Below are positions 24,101 to 34,946 of a stretch of DNA of 64,000 bases, one piece after another. Each line of letters starts with the position of its first letter. Within the stretch, counting starts at the first letter, position 1. A model generated the notes under the pieces. It did not search any database and had not been told where the DNA came from. It saw only the letters and a list, made by a program, of their open reading frames with translations. The DNA comes from Aselliscus stoliczkanus (lineage: Eukaryota > Chordata > Mammalia > Chiroptera > Hipposideridae). A program made the position numbers and the translations under genes. Location: positions 97,529,001-97,593,000 of the forward strand of contig CM066729.1 of assembly GCA_033961575.1 (NCBI GenBank), in the 5' to 3' direction.

Positions 24101-24319
24101 CTGCAGCTATGCAGTCCCCGGGACTCACAGCAGCCCAGCTCCAGTTGTAGCTGTTGTTCATCATCTTCACTGTAGAGGGCAGTGTCACTGGCCCTCATAT
24201 GTGGGATCCGAACCTGGGCCACTGGTGTCCCAGGCTGGCCCCACCCTATGTCTTTTGATTGGAGCATTTAATCCATTTACATTTAACGTGATTATTGATA
24301 GGTGTGTAGTTATTGCCAT
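21155..24319 (-). pseudogene. LINE-1 ORF2 (endonuclease-reverse transcriptase), broken
   Basis: ORF2 supplies the nick-and-copy activity of LINE-1. Open pieces survive at 23497-22988, 22544-22203, 22125-21727 and 21415-21221. The first has endonuclease motifs [14 protein letters not shown] and SDHSAM, with the GDFN and SDH residues kept. The second has the [14 protein letters not shown] and [10 protein letters not shown] block. The third has [10 protein letters not shown] (RT motif A). The RT catalytic motif, normally FADD, reads YAYD in [10 protein letters not shown], so the first Asp is lost. Stops and frameshifts lie between pieces, a SINE with its duplication (23816-24256) interrupts the start, and the C-terminal region is missing. 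Confidence 0.9.
23816..24240 (-). mobile_element. Long-form SINE nested in LINE-1 ORF2
   Basis: Minus-strand SINE. The tail is at the left (ttttttaaattttattggggaattgggggag) and the head at the right, where the expected 'gttaagcgctggc' part is missing, so it is 5'-truncated or deleted in the head. The 16-bp duplication ccaccctatgtctttt is at 23800-23815 and 24241-24256. Because it interrupts L1 coding sequence, it is younger than that L1. Confidence 0.95.
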
Positions 24320-24375
24320 TTAGTTATTTGTGTTTCTGGTCTTCATTAGTTAGGTTGTTTTTTTCTTTCTTCTGC

Positions 24376-25247
24376 TTAGAGAAGCCCTTTTAACATTTCC
24401 TGCAATGCTGGTTTGGTGGTAATGAATTCCTTTAGCTTATTCTTTTCTGGGAAGCTCTTTATCTCTCCTTTAATATTAAATGATAACCTTGCTGGATAAA
24501 GCAATCTAGGTTGTAAGCATTTGTTTTTCATCATTTTGAAAACCTCCTGCCACTCTCTTCTGGCCTGCAGAGTTTCTATGGAAAAGTCAGCCGAAATTCT
24601 TATGGGGGTGCCTATGTAAGTAACTTGATGCCTTTCACTTGCTGCTTTTAGGATTCTGTCTTTGTATTTAATCCTTGACATTTTCACTATTATGTGTTCT
24701 GGTGTGGGCCTGTTTGGGTTCATCTTGGTTGGAACTCTCTGCACTTCTGGGCTTGTATTTCAATGTCCTTTGCCAGGTTAGGGAAGTTTTCAGTCATTAT
24801 TACTTCAAATATGTTCTCTATCGTTTGCTCCCTCTCTTCTCCTTCTGGAATTCCTATGATGGGCTTGTTGTTGTGCTTGATGTTATCAGCCAGCTCTCAA
24901 ACTATTTTCAATGTTTTTTATTCTTTTTTCTTTTTGTTGTTCTGCTTGGATGATCTCTGCTATCTTAACTTCTAAGTCACTGATTCAATCCTCTGCTCAT
25001 CCAATCTGCTGGTAATTCCTTCTAGTTTGTTATGTATTTCAGTAATTGCATTCTTTAATTCTTGCTGGTTGTTTTTCATGATTTCTCTGTCCTTCCTTAT
25101 ATCCTCACTAATTTCCCTGAACATTCTAATCATCGGTGTTCTGAACTCTGTCTCCAATAGGTTGGTTGCCTCTATTTCCTCTAGTTCCACTGATTCAGGA
25201 GATTTCTTCTGTTCTTTTATTTGGGATGTGTTTCTTTGTTTCCCCAT
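24376..25247 (-). pseudogene. LINE-1 ORF1 (RNA-binding protein), broken
   Basis: Two open pieces: 25247-24972 starts MGKQRNTSQIKEQKK and covers the N terminus and part of the coiled coil. 24744-24376 covers the end of the RRM and the C-terminal domain (QRVPTKMNPNRPTPEHIIVK, then TLQARREWQEVF) and ends KLKEFITTKPALQEMLKGLL. Between them the frame is lost at about 24972-24745. The intact C terminus here is the reference that shows the deletion in the other copy at 38202-39083. Confidence 0.9.
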
Positions 25248-25927
25248 TCTGGCTCACTCTTTGTGCTTGCTTCGATGTATTAGGTAATCGCTTAGGTCTC
25301 TCAGACTTTTCTGGGTGAACTTATGTGGTATGTGTCCTTTATATTTGACTTACTCAGTCTCCCTATTCTCCTGTGCATGTATATCAGAGGTGTTCATTGT
25401 GTTGAGTGTCTTCTCCTGTTGAAGTTGTGCTTTGATTGCTTTTGGCTTGTCAGTAGGTGGGATTGACTCTCAGGTTAACTAGCTGTGAGGATTAGCTGTG
25501 TCCTCAATTAATGAGCTGCTCTGTGAGGGTTGACCCCTCTGATGAAGCTTGACCCCATGGGCTCTTGTGCCTGTAGCAATTTCCTTTTGGGTGTGACTCT
25601 TGTAGGTAAAACCTGGTAATGCTCTGGTTTGGTTTAAAGTTGGCCTCTGGGTATGATGATTCTTGAGTCTTTTTGGCTGGGCCCTATTGCAGAGCGATTT
25701 TAGAGCAAAACAGATCAACAAGCATGACCACAATGGCCACCAAAAGAAACCAGATACTCTTACATGTAAAAACAATCAACAACAGACACTAAACATACAC
25801 AGAAGTATAAAACATACAAAAATGAAAAAACAAACAAAAACAAACAAAAAAAGTTGCAGAAAAATGGAAAGAAGGAGGAAAAGTAGAGCTTTGAAAAGAA
25901 AGAAGAAAAGAAGGGAGAGAGAGAGGG

Positions 25928-25931
25928 GAGA

Positions 25932-26016
<85 letters not shown>

Positions 26017-26017
26017 A

Positions 26018-26073
<56 letters not shown>

Positions 26074-26140
26074 ATATATATATCTATGTACATCTACACA
26101 CTCATATATATGGATATATATATATATATATGATAATAAT
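25928..26140. repeat. (GAAA)n microsatellite plus (TA)n patch
   Basis: About 35 GAAA units with one slip near 26016 (GAAAAG), then ATATATATAT and a second TA run (about 26115-26132). It sits inside the minus-strand LINE-1 5' UTR. Open frames of 105-187 codons through it encode K/E/R or S/F/L repeats and are artefacts. Confidence 0.97.
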
Positions 26141-27394
26141 GAAATAGAAAAAACAAAAACACCCAAAACAAGCAAACAAAAAAATCCCCCAAATCCCCAA
26201 AAAAGCCAAACAAACAAAAAGAAAAAAAAAATGCCCCCCCCAAAAAAAACAGTGCCAGTCTTGGCTAAACTCCACCAAGCTCTCTCCAGGTTGTCCTCTG
26301 CTGTACAAAAGCCCCTCTGTGTCTTGTGGGGGCAGAGCCTGCCACCTGTCACCTAGAGTGACCCTGGCGATGCAGCTCTAGATGAATGGGGTTATGAGGT
26401 AAGACTGGTAGTTTTTACAAAATCAATGCCATTTCTGCTCTTGCCAGCCCAGAGGCACAGCCAGAACTGCGCAGCCAGAAGACTCGATGTGATGTGAGTC
26501 TTAGGGCACTCTTTCTGCTGGAGGCTATGGGGGGTGTGAGATTTCTGTGTTGCTAAAAGCCACCTGCCAGGGGTCCTGCCAGTGACTCAGCAGCTGAAGT
26601 TGCCCTGCCTCCCAAGCCAAGCAGGAGAGGTGGGGGTGGGGTAGGTAGGCCCACATTCTGGAGCCTCTTCTCCAGCAGAGATTCTCAATCCCCTGGGAGT
26701 AGGAGTATCTCTGTAATCTGACACTATTCCTCCATTCAGAGGTCAGCATAAGACTCTGGCATGGGGGCACCAGGGTTTCTGAGGGAGGGTGGAGTTTGAT
26801 TCTTATCTATGCAATTGTTTTTTGCTTTCTATCTGAGTACAAGAAAAAAAGGAAAGAGAAAAACCAACTAACAAAAAATGTCCCGCAGCTGTTTTGAGGT
26901 GATGCTTCTGCCTCAGGTGCTCCAGCTATGCTCCTGGCGCAGAAGCATTCTCTGATCTGCCTCCTGGGGTCCCCGTCTCTGCAGATGTGGGTACAGACCA
27001 TGCCTCTGCAGGCAGGTCTCTTCTCTCTCTTCCCCCATTAGCCTGCAGAGTCTTCTGCCTTAGATTCGCAAACCAGCACACTCCCGCTGCATGCTCCGCT
27101 CCATGGGACCATGAGGCCAGGGCGTGAGCCTCGGGAACACTCTCTGATCTGTCTCCTGCAGCCCCGTATCTCAGCAGCTGCTGTGTACCTCCATGAGTCT
27201 CACCTCTGGCTTCCCTCACTTGACAGGTCTGCCCACCTTCAAGCAATGGACGTGAGAGTCTCTTAGCTGTTCTGTGTGATGAGTAGAGATTTCCTTTGAT
27301 GAGTTAGAGCTGCCCAAATTGCTGCGCTTTCCAAGGGAGAACTCAGGGAGCCCTCCTCACAGCGGCCATTTTCCCTCCCCGCCAATAGTTTTTG

Positions 27395-29385
27395 AATAAT
27401 GCAAAAACATTTTCTCTTTCTGTGTGTGTTATTCAAAATATGACTATTGACATGAAACATTTTTAGGTTTAAGCCTCATTGTTAATATTTTTTTCATCAT
27501 TTTCTTAAGTCTAGGTAAATCAACAAAACAATAAGTGAAGCCCTGATGTGTATTTTTTTCCCCCAATTTCCATGGCTTTAACACTTGCACTATGTCCAGT
27601 TTCAAATTAGTGATGTACTATCACAGAATGTCAAGTTGACATGAGATGCTCAGTAGCACACTATTATGTAGCATTTCTACCACACAGATCAAATACATGT
27701 CGGTAACATTAAGGTCATGATTGTAGTAAAAATGTAGTAAAATAATTAGGAAGCGTGAGTTTTTAAATCAATCAGCTTTTTCCTTAACATTTAATTATAA
27801 ATTTATATAATTTAATTTGTAATGGGTGTGTTAAATAATGGATTTTGTTAACTACCTCATAAAATCCTGGAAAATGTGAACTAGGACAAAAGGATCCAAC
27901 ACACAACTGTATGATATAAACTATATAACATCTTTCTAAATGAAGGAAAGTTATATATAAAGTAAATTTCTTTGTTAGAAATAAATGAACACAAGTATAA
28001 AAAATATATTATTTCAGACTGATACAAGTGCCCAGCATGAAAATCAAGTTGATGAAGAGTCACATCTATTTACATCCTAACTTATTTATCTTTTAGGTTT
28101 CTTTGACTTTACTAGAAGGCTTGTTAAATGTGTCTTCAAATTTCTTAGAGAAAAAAGATAACTCATTAAATTCACTGGTAATAATAACTAGTGTCCAAAA
28201 AAATACATGAGGTAAATTTTTTTCCCCCCTAAATAAATTTGCAGCAAATCCACAAAACTTTGCATTGCCTTAGTTTAGACATGGAGATGAAATTGAATTT
28301 AGGTTGCTGTACAAAGAGAATATTAATTTTTAACTTAGGGACAAAGCTACCTGAATATTTCAGATCTTTTCCTGCTAAAAATGCGAACTATTAACAAATA
28401 CAATTCTTAGCTACCTAAATAATGGGCAATATTGGAAGATTATATGATGTTGGTGTTTTTACTAGGATTATTTTAAGAAGAGTAACCTTTGACTGTTAAC
28501 TGAACTGGAAACACATTTAAATTTGCTGATAAATAGCTACCTAAATAGCACCCCATGGCCTCTGACAGCATTCATGTGTTAACAGAAATGAGTGGTGTAT
28601 TAACTGATGGAGGCCTATAGTGTTTCATCAGTAATTAGTAGGTAAATGAGGCCCTAGGATGAAAGCTTGAAGGTTCCATTTGCTCCCTTACTCTTGATTG
28701 GCACAGTGGCCCTGGACTCTAATCTACTGAGAATATTTTACAATTGAGCTGTACTCCTGAATATGCAGAGAGCTAAGTGTCAGCAATTATACGTATTGTT
28801 TCCTGTATTGTCACAGATCACACACTTTCGCTCCCTCACACTCTCACTGAACACTTAAATTTTAGGATTTTTAAGTCTTTTTTTTTTTACCTTTATATAA
28901 GTTAAAACTATGAAAAATATTAATGTTCAAATGTTTAAATGTTATCCTAAACTTTAGCTTCAGAGATTTGTAGGCTCTATCCTTATTTTTGTATACTCAA
29001 TAAATCTAGGACACTTTCTTTGCTTATTAAGCAAAGCTTTTCACATTAAGACTTGTAAAACTTGTGAACTTTGAATTGAAGTAGCAAATTGCATTGAGGT
29101 TATGGATTTCTGACCCCTCCTTCCTAACATTCGTCCTAATCCTTAAATGGTAATGCCAGAGCTAAATCATTTTTATGTGGATATATTTGTATTTACAAAA
29201 TGTACCTACCCTAAGGGATCCGATTATAATACCCACATTGGAGGATTTTATTCCCAGTTTCAATCACTTAGAATTTTTAGACATGGAAGAAGGCTATCAC
29301 TTGCATTGATTAAAATCAAGTAGTCTGAGATATTATTCTGTTATCTGGATTTCATTTAAAAAGATTTTTATTCATGTAATGTTAA

Positions 29386-29392
<7 letters not shown>
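27395..29392. other. Unique non-coding sequence; candidate conserved blocks
   Basis: No gene and no confident repeat over about 2 kb. The segment 28540-28850 is high-complexity with TAATTA and ATTAG words ('catcagtaattagtaggtaaatgaggcc') and reads like a conserved non-coding element, though this needs alignment. Confidence 0.4.

Positions 29393-29425
<33 letters not shown>
29393..29425. repeat. (TG)n microsatellite
   Basis: About 16 perfect TG units. Confidence 0.95.
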
Positions 29426-29427
<2 letters not shown>

Positions 29428-29729
29428 ATTTCTGCAAACAAAAACAAAGTAAGGCTGAATAGGATTAAAATGAAACCGTCTACAGTAATCTCAATGAGCA
29501 CTTATTGTCTAAAAGTGTCTGTAGGGCAAACAAGAGAAATAAATGACCAAATCCCTGTACTTCCTCTTTAGAATCTTATATGGAATCTCTGTATGAAGAA
29601 ATACAAAATAAATATAATATAGTAATATAAAAAATGGATATTTATTTATGATACAGCATGATCTTGAGTCCAAATGTGTGGCAATAATAAGTATTCTTTA
29701 GTTGATACAAATGCTTAACAGTCCCGTAC

Positions 29730-30172
29730 CCATTCCCATCCTGCTGGTTACCTGGGCTGCAGCTACACAGGTCTTCTTACATTTCTTCCGTAGCTCCATT
29801 CTTGTCTTTTTATGATCTTCAACACTTACTGCCTTACCCACATCATTGTTTCAGTACCACCAATGTCCTCTTTCCCCTTTATCCCTAGCTCTTTGCTTAA
29901 TTATATCATCTTTATTCTTTAAGTCTCAGCTTTAAATATCACTACCCCAATAAGGCTTTCCATAACACCCTTTTTAGTGTTCTCTTAGCATACTTTCAAA
30001 ACACCTGTAATTAATTATTTGTATAAATAATGACAATACTTTTTTGTTAATGTAATCTTCCTTGAGGACCAAAATGCTTGTTATCCTATCCACACCATAT
30101 CCTCAGCTCCTAGTACAGTGCCTGAAACATAGGGGGCATTGGGTCAATATTGGCTAACTCAATAAATAAAAA
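29730..30172 (+). repeat. L2 LINE 3' region
   Basis: Reads in L2 order: 'ttaagtctcagctttaaatatcactaccccaataaggctttccataacaccc', '...cttccttgaggaccaaaatgcttgttatcc', '...cagctcctagtacagtgcctgaaacatagggggcattgggtcaatattggctaactcaataaa'. This matches the L2 consensus 3' end (…GGCACATAGTAGGTGCTCAATAAATATTTG). Confidence 0.85.
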
Positions 30173-30460
30173 ATGCTGTTGAACAGAGTTTGATAGTGGC
30201 TAGAGATGTCAACGTGTTTGGGACACATAAAAATTGAACATGATCTTCAAACATTAGAGAAAGAAAGATTTCAACAAAGCAAGAGCAACACAAATAAATA
30301 GTAGTGGCAGAAATTAACCTAGGAGTTTTGGAGACAGTAAAATGAACTGCAGAGCAGTGGTCTTGAGGATTAATGGAAGAGAGATAAAATGGGTATGCAC
30401 TTTACTCTTCTGGGATGGAGACCATATTCAGAAAGCAAAGGAGTTCCTTTAGTTTTAGAT
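30173..30460. other. Non-coding sequence
   Basis: Unique-looking, no gene or clear repeat. Confidence 0.4.
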
Positions 30461-30463
30461 TTA

Positions 30464-30475
30464 CAGTCTCTCTCT

Positions 30476-30534
<59 letters not shown>

Positions 30535-30632
30535 CCTCTCTCTCCCTCTCCCTTCCTCTTTCTCTCCCTCCTTCCCTCCCTCCCTCCCTCTTTCTCTCCT
30601 TCCTTCCTCCCTTCCTCCCTCCCTCCTCTTTT
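30464..30632. repeat. Long polypyrimidine (TC)n/(CCCT)n/(TTCC)n tract
   Basis: A TC run (about 30482-30530) passes into CCCT, TTCC and CCTT units to about 30630, essentially all pyrimidine for over 160 bases. Open frames of serine-leucine-proline or R/E/G repeats through it are artefacts. Confidence 0.95.
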
Positions 30633-31029
30633 TCCTTTAAACTCCCTTCAGGGTTTCTGAGAATAGAAACAGTCTTTCTAGAAGAAACCATATTTATCAT
30701 ATTATATGAAACAAAATGACTCCACATCAAAATATTCCTTTTAGTGGGGTGATGAGTAAAGCTAAATGTTTCCTCTGGTGAGGTACACTGTCTCTGTGGG
30801 CTCTTCTCTGGACATTCGGTTCATCAGATCACACGTGAGCTAGTATGGCTATACCAGCAAAGCTACAGAGGGATGCTGCTAAGTCCAATTTCTCTAAGTT
30901 GCTAGGTGCAAATTGTCTGTCTCTATTAAAGTACACGTTTTCCAAAATAGTAGGTTCATGACCAACATGTGATATAAGTTACAAGTAATCATTATAATAC
31001 TGATGATGATGATGATGGTAGCTAAAATT

Positions 31030-31245
31030 CATTCAGCAATTATCATTTGACAGGCACCATTCTATATTCTTCCCATGTATTAACTCATTGAATCTCCTTA
31101 CCCACCCCTGAAATAGATACTATTCCCATCTTCATTTATAGATGAGAAAGTTGCTGTACAATATATTTAAGTAACTTGACTGAGTCATACGGCTAATAAC
31201 CAGCAAAACCAAAAATCAAACATAGGCATTCTGACTTCAGAGCTC
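31030..31245 (+). repeat. MIR SINE
   Basis: 'gacaggcaccattctatattcttcccatgtattaactcattgaatctccttacccacccctgaaatagatactattcccatcttcatttatagatgagaaagttgctg...taacttgactgagtcatacggctaataa' follows the MIR consensus nearly end to end. Confidence 0.88.
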
Positions 31246-32637
31246 ATGTTTTTAAAAGGACTTGAGTGTCAGAGCTGAATTTTAAGATTGTATTAGTAAA
31301 AAATGAGGGGTCATTGTGAGATCTGGAACAAAGATGTGAGATGATGGAAGTTTTGTTTTTGTTTTTCCTTTCGTATTTTTTTTTAAGAGAAAAATAATAA
31401 AGTGGTGATGTCAAGGGAAATTATTAGTCAGGACAGATGAGAGGCAGACTGCCCTATTGGAAGGCTACTGTATAGTCTCATATTGATGTGAAGAGGGTCT
31501 TCCCAAAATGAGAACTGTCGTAACAGATGTTGTAAAGATATGTCGCAGAAATTTAGAAGAATAGAACAATGTCATTAATTTCTTGACAAAGATACAGTGT
31601 GTAGATGTATAACAAGCAGTTGAATAGAGTAAACAGTAGGTTAAATTCAATATGTTGTTCTTGCTAAGGAATAAATTGCCACCTTACATTGTCTGAAAGC
31701 GTATTGGCAAGAGCAACCAGAAGTAGCTGAGAATAAGCAAACAAAAGCAAAAATTTTAACTTCAAAAAAATCACAAGCATGAGTATAGGTGCTCTGGATG
31801 GATCAGGAAATGGCTTTGTACTGTCGATTTTAGTACCTAAAACATGTTTATTCTATGTTATAATCTGCAAAGTCAGCAATACCTTGATCAGTGGAAAATG
31901 ACATGATTTAGCCTGGTTGCTTCTGTTGGAAGCCATGGTTAGAAAATTATTAGAAACGGAGTATCCAGAATTTTGACAGCCTTTGTCCTTAACACTGGAG
32001 ACATGTAGATATGTGCACGTCATTTCAGGCAGAATGAATGCCAGCGTTAATTTAGAGACTGAAGATGTCCCTGGAAGATTCCTTTTTGCAAAGAGTGTGA
32101 ATGATTCCACAAATATTATTATTTATTGATTTAGGCACTAAAGGTACATTAATGAACAAACATTTTCTCCCCAGGTTTCCATCTCTTTTTTTGTTTTTAA
32201 AAGTAATTTCTGTTCTTTACAACATGTTATCACACATACATACACATATGTGTGTGCACTTGCACACACACATCCACACACAGGACTTGTGATGGATAGA
32301 GAAAAAAGGATAGCCTCCAAACATAAGTTTTTTCGTTTGGTTCTTTTTTGCTGGAAACTTGTTTTATTAATAATAAATCATAATTCAAAAGAATGAGGAT
32401 ATTCAAAGTGCACTTAATGACATACTACTTTATCCTAAGGGGCAGGCGGAAAAGCTTAAGCCACAATAGATGCTTAGAAACAGGAGAAAGAGGTTAAAGA
32501 GTAAAAACATGTAATTTGTGCACATACACATGCACAGACACAGACATGCACATCCACACATTAAAAATCTACCTTCCATCATACAACTTACCATCTAATG
32601 GGAGATTTCATGAATTTTTATTATATATATATGAAAA

Positions 32638-32640
<3 letters not shown>
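31246..32640. other. Non-coding sequence
   Basis: No gene. Around 32117-32170 there is a weak L2-like patch ('tattatttattgatttaggcactaaaggtacattaatgaac'). Alternating CA/TG patches lie near 32227-32281 and 32520-32560. The 63-codon and 85-codon open frames are not recognisable. Confidence 0.4.

Positions 32641-32642
<2 letters not shown>

Positions 32643-32684
<42 letters not shown>
32643..32684. repeat. (TA)n microsatellite
   Basis: About 20 TA units, self-complementary, likely cruciform-prone. Confidence 0.95.
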
Positions 32685-32688
<4 letters not shown>

Positions 32689-32954
32689 ACTAGGACTAAA
32701 ATCATAAACGCAGGAGATAATGCTAGGAGGATAAAAATTCCAAATGAAGCACTTGATGAAGAATGAATGATCAGCCTCCATAATGCCATAACAATCCACT
32801 GTCAAGAATTTACTCAAGGGCAAGTTTATAAAGACTGTCCAATTTTTACTTACTTCTAACAAAAGTGGATTGTTTGCAGACTCTGGATTAAGTGTGTAAC
32901 TTGTTGTGCCCTTATGATTTTCCCCAAGCTCTATATTACCTTTAGACATCAGAA

Positions 32955-33366
32955 GCTGTATCATTCAGGGTTCAATGAAAGCATTACCAGTGGAACATAC
33001 ACATTAAGAGATTTACTGCAAGAAATTGGTCTGCAGGAGTGTCGGGGCTGGTCAGGCAAGCCGGAATCTGTAGGACAGGCCGTCAGGATTGAGGCTGGAA
33101 GCCTTCTGCATGGACCAAAGCTGCCATCCTCGGGCAGAATTTCCTCTTCCCTTCTGGAAGCCCCAGCTATGTTTTTAAGGCTCTTCACTGACTGAATCAG
33201 GCTCATTTGCATTATTCATTCAGGATATTCTCTCTTCACTAAACTGAACTGGACTTTAATCACATCTGTAAAACATCTTCACGGCAACTCCTAGATTTGT
33301 GTTTGGTTGAATAATGGGACGGTAGCTTGGCCAAGATGGCTCAACAAAAGAACTATCACAGTGGAT
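32955..33366 (+). repeat. Old interspersed mammalian repeat, name not assigned
   Basis: Starts 'ctgtatcattcagggttcaatgaaagcattaccagtggaac' and passes through 'gatttactgcaagaaattggtctgcaggagtg', 'caagccggaatctgtaggacaggccgtcaggattgaggctggaag' and 'actttaatcacatctgtaaaacatcttcacggcaactcctagatttgtgtttgg'. It ends 'gtagcttggccaagatggctcaacaaaagaactatcaca'. This is the common mammalian repeat that begins TATTAGTCAGGGTTCTC and ends in an AACCATCACA-like sequence. I recognise the pattern but not its formal name. A 93-codon frame inside is incidental. Confidence 0.65.
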
Positions 33367-33925
33367 TATATGATACATGTAACTGGTTTGATGCACATTG
33401 TTCAATTACATGTACCCAAATTCAGCAGATAATTTCTTATGGGTACTATTTAAATTTTTGCACTTGATTGATCCAAGGGGAATGATATTCTTTCAGGTTT
33501 TGGAAGTTGTGTGAAACCTTAGGGGACATATAACTTCCTATTATTGGAAAGCAGGAAGGACATGTTGACACAGATTCTGAGTCATTTGAATCAGCTCCTT
33601 CCCCTGAGGTTTGGTGGGCCATCTCCTATGAGGAGGAATGGTAAATTCTCTGGGAGGATATTCAATATTCACTTATAATTTCAAATGACCTCAAATAAAT
33701 GAATCCATCAAATTCAGAAAGAAGTCAGTAAGTTTCCAAAGTGCTTCATAAATAAATAGATAGCATTGAGGTGCTTCAAATGACTATTGATAATGCCACA
33801 AATACACCTTATAGCTACATGTACAAAAAGCATTACTGCAACAAACACTCCAGAAGAGTAAGGTTTTCTCGTCAAAACACACTATAATAAAACTACTGAG
33901 CTTTGATGTTGTTATGGTGTTATGG
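33367..33925. other. Non-coding sequence
   Basis: Unique-looking AT-rich DNA. No gene or repeat seen. Confidence 0.4.
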
Positions 33926-34680
33926 TGGCAAATATTTATTAAGCATCTTCTTATGTGCCAGGAACTATTCTAGGTGCTAGAGAAGCATTAATTAAAAAAA
34001 AAAAAAAGTCAAGAAATCCTGTTTTTACAGAGCTTACATGCTAGCAATATGGAGAGGGTGTGACATGAAGTAAACAAAGCATATACAAAATAACTTTCAA
34101 AGCAGCATCGAATGTGATAAGTGCCATGGAAACGAAATCTGATCAGGGTAAGAGACATGGCTGCATTGCAGTTTTAAATTGAGTGTCAGATTTGTGAAGA
34201 GTTGAGCAAAAACTTGAAGGATTCAAAAAAGTAAGCCACGAGGCTCTCTGGGGAAAGAGTGCTCTAGCAGAGGGAAGTTGCAGGGGTTTTGAGAAACAAC
34301 AAGTAAACAACTAGGCATTTGCAGAAAGCTCAAGGGGAAAGGGGGAGAGAAAGAGATCAGACAGGTTATTAGAGGTGAGCTTGTGAATTCCCGTTTGTAA
34401 GCCCCTGTAAGAAATATGTCTTGAATTCTGAAGTAAAGGATGAACTTTGCTGACCACTTCTGAGCAGAACAGAAGAATGATCTGACTTACATTTTAATGG
34501 AATCATCACCAATGTTGTTTTGAAAGAGGACTATAAGGGAGCACACATGTAAATGGGAAAAGCAGTTGAAGCTAATGCAATAATGCCAGCAGGTGACAAT
34601 GGTCAGGACCAGGATGACAGTGGTGGTTGAGGAGCAGAGAGGTCATTGTTTCCTGGTTACATTACAGAGATGGTGGCGAT
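33926..34680 (-). repeat. L2 LINE, long 3' copy
   Basis: Minus-strand L2. 'caaatatttattaagcatcttcttatgtgccaggaactattctaggtgctagagaagc' is the reversed L2 3' end. It then runs 'gagcttacatgctagcaatatgg', 'aagtgccatggaaacg', 'gtgctctagcagagggaagttgcag' and 'gtaagcccctgtaagaa' to 'atgatctgacttacattttaatggaatcatcacc'. The order matches that in the copy at 52895-53860. Confidence 0.85.
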
Positions 34681-34815
34681 TTGATTTTGTATTGATCATA
34701 TGATCACGAGATTGGTCACCTGATGTCAGATTCTATTATGCACCCCTTCTCTAAATGTCTATCAAATAAGCATCAGCCTGATGGTTTTCCTTCTGAAGAG
34801 ACTGCTGTATACTTT

Positions 34816-34932
34816 GTTTTGCTTTGGCTTGGTTTTTTTGAGGGCAGTGTCACTGGCCCTCATATGTGGGATCCAAACCAGGGCCACTAGCTTCCTAAGC
34901 TAGCGCTTAACCACCACGCCACTCGGCAGGCC
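34816..34932 (-). mobile_element. Full-length short-form tRNA-headed SINE
   Basis: Minus-strand head 'gggcctgccgagtggcgtggtggttaagcgctagcttaggaagctag', then 'gtttggatcccacatatgagggccagtgacactgccctc' and a short A-rich tail. The near-perfect target duplication is ctgctgtatacttt (34802-34815) and ctgctgtctacttt (34933-34946). It ends at CCCTC plus tail, without the long-form body. Confidence 0.95.
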
Positions 34933-34946
34933 CTGCTGTCTACTTT

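Larger units (their letters stand above)
21135..27383 (-). mobile_element. LINE-1 with 5' UTR, broken ORF1/ORF2, lacking the normal 3' end
   Basis: On the minus strand: a 5' UTR of about 2.1 kb (27383 to 25248, starting 'ggcggggagggaaaatggccgc'), then ORF1 (25247-24376), a short spacer, and ORF2 from about 24319. ORF2 stops in the region coding for the segment after reverse transcriptase, at about 21155. After 'ggtcaa' the sequence becomes A-rich instead of following ORF2. The 3' part of ORF2 and the 3' UTR are absent. Imperfect candidate duplications aataacttttg (21123-21133) and aatagtttttg (27384-27394) flank it. A SINE interrupts ORF2 and a GAAA microsatellite interrupts the 5' UTR. Not active. 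Confidence 0.9.

Noticed and set aside
25663..26352. Open frames of 105-187 codons rich in KKER or SFFL
   Set aside because: They are translations of the GAAA microsatellite inside the LINE-1 5' UTR.
30389..30730. Three serine/leucine or R/E/G-rich open frames of 81-89 codons
   Set aside because: They are translations of a polypyrimidine tract.
32955..33366. Considered as a solitary LTR
   Set aside because: It lacks TG...CA ends and a clear polyadenylation signal; kept as an unnamed old repeat instead.
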